DNA from: Gemmatimonadota bacterium
GTDB taxonomy: Bacteria; Gemmatimonadota; Gemmatimonadetes; Gemmatimonadales; Gemmatimonadaceae
NCBI GenBank assembly: GCA_028287235.1
Contig: JAQBQB010000026.1
Location: forward strand, 310,001 to 374,000
DNA: 64,000 nucleotides
Direction: 5' to 3'
Shown here: piece after piece, positions 58,541-64,000 of the stretch
Numbering within the stretch: position 1 is the first letter of the stretch
How the letters are laid out: each line of letters starts with the position of its first letter
Made by a program: the position numbers and the translations under genes
The notes under the pieces: model-generated
The model's input: the letters and a program-made list of their open reading frames with translations, nothing else
What the model was told of the DNA's origin: nothing
Databases searched by the model: none

Positions 58541-61261
58541 CTAGTCAGCCCGAAGTGCTTCATTCGGATCGACCCGTGCCGCGCGCCGCGCCGGCACCCA
58601 GCTCGCGAAGATCGCGACGCCGACGAGCGTCGTCACGACTGCCACCATCACCGGTGGATCTTTTGGCGACACGTTGAACAACAGCGGCGCAACCCATCGT
58701 CCAGCGACCAACGAGATCGCCGTACCGAGACCGACTCCTGGAATCACGATGCGCAGGCCTTCGCGAACGATCAGTTGCATCACGTCGCGGGACTGCGCGC
58801 CGAGGGCGACGCGAACGCCCATCTCGTGTGTGCGTTGGGTGACGTTGTACGCGATCACGCTGTACAGTCCGATCGCGGCGAGGACGAGCGCGAGCGCGCC
58901 GAACACCGCGAACATGATCGCGCCTACCTTCCACGAGCGGATTTGTGGCGCGATGATCGTCGACATCGGCGTAACGTTGACGTACGAGACGCCGGGCATG
59001 AGGGCCTGCAGCGCGCGGCGCACCGCGTCGGTCTTGTCGGCGGCTGGCCCGCGCGTCCGCACGAACAGCCCGCCGTCGGACGAATGAAACTGGGAGATCG
59101 GCATGTAGTAGTGCATCTCGGTCTCGCTCATGCTGCCGCGGCGCACGTCTTCGGCGATGCCGATCACGGTGGTGCAGGGCATCGTGTCGGCGCCCACCTT
59201 GACGCACTGCCCGAGAGCGTCCCTGCCCGGCCAGATCTTCTTCGCCATCGACTCGCCGGCCACCATGACCAGCGGAGAGTGCTCGCGGTCTTCGGCGGTG
59301 AACGAACGGCCGCGGAGAATGCGCGTGCCCATCGTCTCGAAGAAGCCCGGCGTCGCCGCCTGGAGGGTGAACTCGCCGAGCTTGCTCACCGAGTCGATGC
59401 CCGCCACGAAGAGCGTGAACTCCCAGCTGGACCAGAAGGGAACGGTGAGGGCGCGCGCCGCGTGCTCGACGCCGGGAATTTGCGCCGCGCGCTCGAGGAG
59501 TTGTTGGCGCAGCTGGACATTGTGCACCGAATCGCTCTTCACGCCGCGCAAGTTGAGGCTGATCCACATCAACCGATCGGCGTCGTACCCCATGCGCACG
59601 TTCTGCACGTTGACGAGGCTGCGCAGAAACAGGCCGGCTCCAACGAGCAGCACGACGGACAACGCCGCCTGGCCGATGAGCAACCCCGCACGAATGCGCG
59701 AGCGATGCACCGTGCCTTCGCGCGATCCGCTCTTGAGTGCGGCGGCGACGTCGGTGCGTCCGGTCTGCAAAGCCGGCACGAGTCCGGTGAGCAACCCCGC
59801 GACGATCGCGAGCAGCGCCGCGAAGCCGAGCAGCCGCGGGTCGGTGAAAGCGCTCGGACCGTCATTCGCTTGATCGAGCAACGTACGGCGCATCAACGTT
59901 CCGCCCCACTGCGCGATGGCCAACCCCGCCACGCCGCCGAGGAAGGCGAGCAGCAGGCTCTCCGTCGCCAGCTGCATGAGCAGACGTCCGCGGCTCACGC
60001 CGAGGGCGATGCGCACGGCGATCTCGCGCCGCCGTTTGAGTGCGCGGGCGAGCAGGAGGTTCGCGACGTTGGCGCAGGCGATCAGCAGCACCATCGCGGC
60101 GACGCCGACGAGCCAGGTCGCGACTTTCGCGTCGTTCCCCGCCTTGGGACCGCGGTCGGCGAGCACCGGTCCGGCGAGGGCGCGCGGCTTCGCGAGCGCC
60201 ATCGGCGTGCCCTTGGGATTCACCTCGAGCTGCTTCTTGTAGCTGAGCCGCATCGCGCGCGAGAGATCGGCGGTCGCCGCTTCCGCGGTGACGCCCGGCT
60301 TCCGGCGCGCGAAGCTCTCGAACCACGTCATGTTGTACGTGGAGTGCCACGGAGTCTTCGGGTCGCCCATTCCCGCCGCCGACGCCTGCGCGCTGATCGG
60401 GACGAACGCGACCAGCGGGTCGGGTGAGAATCCGTTGAACCCTTCGGGCGCGACGCCGATGATCGTGTACTTGGCCGGTCCGATGTCGATCATCGTGCCG
60501 ATGGCGCTCGGCCGGCCGCCGAACTGCGTTTGCCAGAATGCGTAGGACAGCACGGCGACTCTGGAGCCGTCGGGCGGCACGTCCTCGTCGGCGGTGAAGA
60601 AGCGGCCGATGACGGGCTTCACGTCGAACATCTTCCAGAGGTCGGCCGCGCTGATGCCGACCTTCATCTCCTTTGTTCCGTCGCCCGCGCCGACGGCGAG
60701 GTTGTGCGAGTAGAAGGGCGTCATCGCGTCGAACGACGTCGTGCCTTCCTTGAGATCGAGGTAGCGGCGATATCCGATCCAGCTAGACTCGTTCTCCTTA
60801 CCGCGGAAGGTGCGTGCGGTGTAGAGACGGGTCGCGCGGTCGGGCGCGATGAGAAAATTGGGCGGTCGAAAGAGGAGCCGGTCGACGATGCCGAACATCG
60901 CGGCGTTCGCGCCTATGCCTAAGCCGAGCGTGAGAACGATGGCGATGGCGAAGCCGGGCTTGAGGCGCAGGCCACGCAACGCATAGCGGAAATCCTGCGC
61001 GAATGCGCTCCACCATTCGGCGCGCCGCTCGCTGCCCACGCGAGACCGGTCGATGGTCGCCAGCCGCTCGCGCGTTTTCGTCGCGTCGCCAAAACGGCGA
61101 TCGGCTTCGCGGCGCGCGTCGTCGGGGTTCATTCCGTTGGCCATGAGCTCCCTCATCGTCATGTCGAAGTGAAACTGCAGCTCGTCGTCCACGGCGCGCT
61201 CGACGCCGGCGCTGTCGCGCTCGACGCGAAAGAATCGACGGATGCCGGGAATGCGAGACAT
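58541..61261 (-). CDS. ADOP-type duplicated ABC permease with N-terminal prefix domain
   Basis: 906 residues from ATG at 61261, 7 nt after the PadR stop; the frame stays open much further upstream but that stretch is antisense to other genes. Residues 1-80 are the ADOP prefix domain (VDDELQFHFDMTMRELMANG, MNPDDARREADRRFGD). Two MacB/FtsX units follow: DFRYALRGLRLKPGFAIAIVLTLGLGIGAN and VLLIACANVANLLLARALKR in the first; AGLLIGQAALSVVLLVGAGL and the terminal FASWVPARRAARVDPNEALRAD in the second. It probably works in an ABC export or envelope-stress system under the PadR repressor. Confidence 0.93.
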   Translation of the reverse strand: MSRIPGIRRFFRVERDSAGVERAVDDELQFHFDMTMRELMANGMNPDDARREADRRFGDATKTRERLATIDRSRVGSERRAEWWSAFAQDFRYALRGLRLKPGFAIAIVLTLGLGIGANAAMFGIVDRLLFRPPNFLIAPDRATRLYTARTFRGKENESSWIGYRRYLDLKEGTTSFDAMTPFYSHNLAVGAGDGTKEMKVGISAADLWKMFDVKPVIGRFFTADEDVPPDGSRVAVLSYAFWQTQFGGRPSAIGTMIDIGPAKYTIIGVAPEGFNGFSPDPLVAFVPISAQASAAGMGDPKTPWHSTYNMTWFESFARRKPGVTAEAATADLSRAMRLSYKKQLEVNPKGTPMALAKPRALAGPVLADRGPKAGNDAKVATWLVGVAAMVLLIACANVANLLLARALKRRREIAVRIALGVSRGRLLMQLATESLLLAFLGGVAGLAIAQWGGTLMRRTLLDQANDGPSAFTDPRLLGFAALLAIVAGLLTGLVPALQTGRTDVAAALKSGSREGTVHRSRIRAGLLIGQAALSVVLLVGAGLFLRSLVNVQNVRMGYDADRLMWISLNLRGVKSDSVHNVQLRQQLLERAAQIPGVEHAARALTVPFWSSWEFTLFVAGIDSVSKLGEFTLQAATPGFFETMGTRILRGRSFTAEDREHSPLVMVAGESMAKKIWPGRDALGQCVKVGADTMPCTTVIGIAEDVRRGSMSETEMHYYMPISQFHSSDGGLFVRTRGPAADKTDAVRRALQALMPGVSYVNVTPMSTIIAPQIRSWKVGAIMFAVFGALALVLAAIGLYSVIAYNVTQRTHEMGVRVALGAQSRDVMQLIVREGLRIVIPGVGLGTAISLVAGRWVAPLLFNVSPKDPPVMVAVVTTLVGVAIFASWVPARRAARVDPNEALRAD

Positions 61262-61268
61262 CGGCCGG

Positions 61269-61601
61269 TCAGACCGTTTGGAGCACTTTGAACACGCAGC
61301 CCGCGTACTCCGTCCAGAGCGCGGTCTTGGCGCGGAGCTGTTTTCGGCCGGCGGTCGTGAGCTGGTAGTACTTGGCTTTGCGGTTGTTCTCCGAGAGTCC
61401 CCATTCCGACTCGAGCCAGCCGCGTTTTTCCATGCGGTGGAGCGCGGTGTAGAGCGCGCCTTCTTCGATCTGGAGCCGTTGGTTGGTCGTTTCGCGGATC
61501 CAGGACGCGACCGCGTAACCGTGGCGGGGTCCCCAGGTGAGGGTCTTGAGAATGAGAAGGTCGAGGGTGCCCTGGAGGAGATCGAGATCGACGGCGGCCA
61601 C
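61269..61601 (-). CDS. PadR-family transcriptional regulator
   Basis: 110 residues from GTG at 61601, chosen because AGGGGA lies 6 nt upstream and the protein then starts AAVDLDLLQGTLDLLILKTL, the standard PadR N-terminus. The winged helix continues GPRHGYAVASWIRETTNQRLQIEEGALYTALHRMEKRGWLESEWG, then KAKYYQLTTAGRKQL. PadR repressors paired with ADOP permeases are frequent in this type of genome; it likely represses its own operon, and the inducer is unknown. Confidence 0.93.
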   Translation of the reverse strand: MAAVDLDLLQGTLDLLILKTLTWGPRHGYAVASWIRETTNQRLQIEEGALYTALHRMEKRGWLESEWGLSENNRKAKYYQLTTAGRKQLRAKTALWTEYAGCVFKVLQTV

Positions 61602-61805
61602 GTGTTTCCCCTGAAATGTTGATGGGAAGAGTGCAAGACATTCCGCGTTCCCTGAACCCTTGAGGGAGGCGCTCGTATCATCTGACACGACGCCCGCCAA
61701 AAGGGTTGGCTCGGCGAATATGGGACGGTGCTAAATATTTCGCAATACGGGGCGATGCTCTCCTCCGGCCACAACGATCCATCCACAAGGATATTTTTCG
61801 ACGTC

Positions 61806-62690
61806 ATGCCCGAGCTACCCGACATCACCGTGTACGTGGAGGCGCTCCGGCGGCGAATCGTCGGAGCGCCGGTCGTGGAGGTGCGACTCAACACGCCCTT
61901 TCTCCTTCGGTCGGTCGAGCCGCCGCTGAGCGAGTTGATCGGCAGGCACGTGCGCGGAGTCGATCGCTCGGGCAAACGGATCGTCATCGCGCTCGACGAC
62001 GACTATTACATCGTGCTGCATCTGATGATCGCGGGCCGGCTGCACTGGAAAGCGCGCGGCGCGAAGGGAAAAGGACGCGCCGACCTCGCCGCGTTCGACT
62101 TTCCAGCCGGCGCGCTGACGCTCACCGAAGCGGGCACCAAACGCCGCGCGTCGCTCTACCTGGTGCGCGGCGCGGCCGGCCTCACGGAGTTCGCGCGCGG
62201 CGGACTCGAGGTGCTCGACGCGTCGGTTGCGCAGTTCGCCGAACGGCTGCGGTCGGAGAGCCACACCGTGAAGCGATCGCTGACCGACCCGCGCTTGTTC
62301 AGCGGCATCGGGAACGCGTACTCCGATGAGATCCTCCATCGCGCGCAGCTCTCACCCGTGAAGCTCACCGGCCGGCTCACCGACGCCGAGATCGCCGCCC
62401 TCTTCGACGCCACGCGCGCCACGCTCCTCGAGTGGACCGACCGGCTGCGCGCCGAAACGGGCGACGGCTTTCCGGAGAAGGTCACGGCCTTCCGCCCGGA
62501 GATGGCGGTGCACGGCCGCTATGGCGAACCCTGTCCGGTGTGCACGGCGCCGGTCCAGCGCATTCGCTACGCGGACAACGAGACGAACTACTGCGCGCGC
62601 TGTCAGACCGACGGCAAGCTGCTCGCCGATCGCGGACTTTCGAGATTGCTCAAGCAAGATTGGCCGCGGAGCCTGGACGAGATTCTGTAG
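61806..62690 (+). CDS. Fpg/Nei-family DNA glycosylase
   Basis: 294 residues from ATG at 61806, required so that Pro2 (nucleophile) and Glu3 follow Met: [21 protein letters not shown] conserved Lys lies in [13 protein letters not shown], the H2TH domain includes [20 protein letters not shown], and a zinc finger closes the protein: [16 protein letters not shown] and [21 protein letters not shown]. It excises oxidised bases and cleaves the abasic site (beta,delta elimination). Sequence alone does not settle whether it prefers 8-oxoguanine (Fpg) or oxidised pyrimidines (Nei). Confidence 0.94.
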   Translation: MPELPDITVYVEALRRRIVGAPVVEVRLNTPFLLRSVEPPLSELIGRHVRGVDRSGKRIVIALDDDYYIVLHLMIAGRLHWKARGAKGKGRADLAAFDFPAGALTLTEAGTKRRASLYLVRGAAGLTEFARGGLEVLDASVAQFAERLRSESHTVKRSLTDPRLFSGIGNAYSDEILHRAQLSPVKLTGRLTDAEIAALFDATRATLLEWTDRLRAETGDGFPEKVTAFRPEMAVHGRYGEPCPVCTAPVQRIRYADNETNYCARCQTDGKLLADRGLSRLLKQDWPRSLDEIL

Positions 62691-62726
62691 GCGTTCGAAC
62701 CGCTCGCTTCGCGCGCCATCGCGCCC

Positions 62727-63470
62727 TTAGGCCGCCGTCAGAATCTCCGCCCGCCCATTCTGAATCACGATCGTGTGCTCGAAGTGCGCGGCGTGGCAGC
62801 CGTTGACCGTACGAATGGTCCAGCCGTCATCGTCCTCGAACACCTCAGTCGCCGACGCGGCGATGATCGGCTCGAGCGCGATGACGAGCCCCTCCTGCAG
62901 GTGGCCCGGCGTGAACGGACTGAAGAAATTCGGCACCGACGGCTGCTCGTGCAGCGCGCGTCCGACACCATGCCCGCACATGTCGTGGATGACGGCATGC
63001 CCCCACTCGAGCACTTCGGCCTCGACGGCGCGTCCCAGCTCGGAGATGCGCACGCCCTCGGCCGCCACCGTCATGGCGCGGTCGAACGCCACCCGCGCGC
63101 AGTCGGCGAGATGCCGCGCGCTCGCCGTGACGGGCGGAATCACGATCGTCACGGCGGAATCGGCGATGTAACCATCGAGCTCGGCGGTGACGTCGATCTT
63201 CAATACATCCCCGGGGCGTAGGACGCGCGAACCGGGAACCCCGTGCACGACTTCATCATTCACGCTGATGCAGTTGAAGCCAGGAAAGTCGTAGGTCAGC
63301 TGCGGTGCGGACCGCGCGCCGCGCTTTCGACAGAAGCGCGCGCCGACCATGTCGAGCTGCTCGGTGGTCATCCCCGGGCGTGCGGCGTTCTGCATCTCGC
63401 GGAGCGCTTGAGCGACGAGCTTGCCGACGGCGCGCATGCCGGCCAGGTCGGATTTCGACTCGATGGTCAT
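62727..63470 (-). CDS. map: type I methionine aminopeptidase
   Basis: 247 residues. Metal ligands are in place: VLKIDVTAELDGYIADSAVT (two Asp), HDMCGHGVGRALHEQPSVPNF (His), VIALEPIIAA (Glu) and FEHTIVIQNGRAEIL (the late Glu before His-Thr). FNCISVNDEVVHGVPG carries the catalytic His. It removes the initiator Met in the cytoplasm. It lacks the N-terminal zinc-finger extension found in some actinobacterial forms. It lies 6 nt after the PhzF-like gene, so the two are one transcript. Confidence 0.95.
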   Translation of the reverse strand: MTIESKSDLAGMRAVGKLVAQALREMQNAARPGMTTEQLDMVGARFCRKRGARSAPQLTYDFPGFNCISVNDEVVHGVPGSRVLRPGDVLKIDVTAELDGYIADSAVTIVIPPVTASARHLADCARVAFDRAMTVAAEGVRISELGRAVEAEVLEWGHAVIHDMCGHGVGRALHEQPSVPNFFSPFTPGHLQEGLVIALEPIIAASATEVFEDDDGWTIRTVNGCHAAHFEHTIVIQNGRAEILTAA

Positions 63471-63476
63471 CGTGGC

Positions 63477-64000
63477 TCAGAGGCTCATCGTTCCGTCGCA
63501 GACCAGGACGGTTCGCCCGCCGACGCGGGACGCCGTGATCTTGCCGCCCTTCTTGTCCGCTTCCACCTCGAGGATGCTCGGCCGGCCCATCTCGAAGCCC
63601 TGCTCGACGATCCAGCGCAACGTTCCGTCGAAGCGCGGGTCGCGTGACGCCAGGTAGCCGCCAAGTCCCACGGCGGCGCTTCCCGTCGCCGGATCTTCGG
63701 CAACGCCAATGCCGGGGGCGAACATTCGCGCGCGCACGTCGGAGCCCGGCAGCTCGCCGTCCATGGCGAACACGAACACCTTGTTGGTGAGATAGCGGCC
63801 GAGCGCCGACTCCCAGAGATCGAGCTTGAGACGCGCGCGGCCGACCGTCGCGCGGTCGCGCAGGGGAACGAACAGAAAGGGAGTTCCGCACGACACGGCT
63901 TCGGGCGACATCTCGCCGTCGAGGACGTCGCCCTTCGAGAGCGAGAGCATCGCGGCGAGCGTGTCGGCCGAAGGCGGCGGTGGCCCCACCTCGGGCAGCT
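63477..64000 (-). CDS. PhzF-family isomerase-like protein, C-terminal part (5' end outside window)
   Basis: The frame is open to the window edge; about 174 residues are visible of a family usually near 280-300. MSPEAVSCGTPFLFVPLRDRATVGRARLK and VRARMFAPGIGVAEDPATGSAAVGLGGYLA are PhzF hallmarks, the last containing the conserved GSA loop of the C-terminal half. The N-terminal half with the catalytic Glu is missing. PhzF-like proteins isomerise or epimerise diverse metabolites; association with map says nothing about substrate. Confidence 0.9.
   Translation of the reverse strand, partial: LPEVGPPPPSADTLAAMLSLSKGDVLDGEMSPEAVSCGTPFLFVPLRDRATVGRARLKLDLWESALGRYLTNKVFVFAMDGELPGSDVRARMFAPGIGVAEDPATGSAAVGLGGYLASRDPRFDGTLRWIVEQGFEMGRPSILEVEADKKGGKITASRVGGRTVLVCDGTMSL

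Noticed and set aside
61262-61987. N-terminal extension of the ADOP permease frame
   Set aside because: The extension runs antisense to the glycosylase gene and through the PadR gene in another frame, and is low-complexity Ser/Arg sequence.

Overview
The window is a gene-dense, GC-rich stretch of a Gram-negative-type chromosome. The gene content resembles Gemmatimonadota, with Acidobacteriota as the next guess: two ADOP-type (duplicated MacB/FtsX) permeases, one with a PadR regulator; many lipoproteins; a membrane serine/threonine kinase with an extracytoplasmic C-terminal domain; an outer-membrane protein with a CBM48-like tail; two HAE1-type RND pumps. The taxon is inferred from gene content only. 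I saw no rRNA, tRNA, CRISPR array, IS element or prophage. GTG starts and ATGA stop/start overlaps are frequent.

Layout. 1-5.9 kb: end of a fatty-acid desaturase, a sigma-54-type activator with a degenerate receiver, a DUF4382-like lipoprotein, an exported Rieske protein, and a divergent YeiH/LysR pair sharing an 18-nt palindrome. 6-13.4 kb: erythromycin-esterase-like lipoprotein, MFS exporter, an RND permease without its own adaptor, and two DUF4142 lipoproteins. 13.4-21.5 kb: a coupled NYN-RNase/HAD pair, then a full efflux operon (TetR, TolC with a polyglutamine tail, lipoprotein adaptor, RND permease with an extra membrane pair). 21.5-28.7 kb: a five-gene overlapping catabolic operon on the minus strand (RraA-type aldolase, class-V aminotransferase, dicarboxylate/glutamate symporter, aconitase-family large and small subunits). 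Divergent from it are a D-amino-acid aminotransferase, a DedA protein and an exported one-cysteine MsrA. 28.7-32.2 kb: an ABC-2 exporter overlapping an aromatic-amino-acid decarboxylase. 32.2-35.5 kb: a plug-domain protein and a large outer-membrane barrel protein.

35.5-38 kb holds the most striking element. A sigma-70-like promoter appears to start a leaderless 29-codon ORF in which 8 of 12 consecutive residues are Met or Cys (M-C-x-C-x repeats). It is followed by a strong intrinsic terminator and then a coupled ATP-grasp ligase and an SsuD/SfnG-like flavin monooxygenase. This looks like ribosome-mediated attenuation of a sulfur-scavenging operon in response to Cys/Met supply.

38-64 kb: MacB-like permease, orphan XRE regulator, serine/threonine kinase, M28 peptidase plus ATP-grasp protein, metallo-beta-lactamase-fold hydrolase, ADOP permease, small-molecule enzymes, D-aminoacylase, CBM48 outer-membrane protein, low-complexity lipoproteins, a propeller/gamma-glutamyltransferase fusion, PadR/ADOP pair, Fpg/Nei glycosylase, methionine aminopeptidase and a PhzF-like protein cut by the window end.
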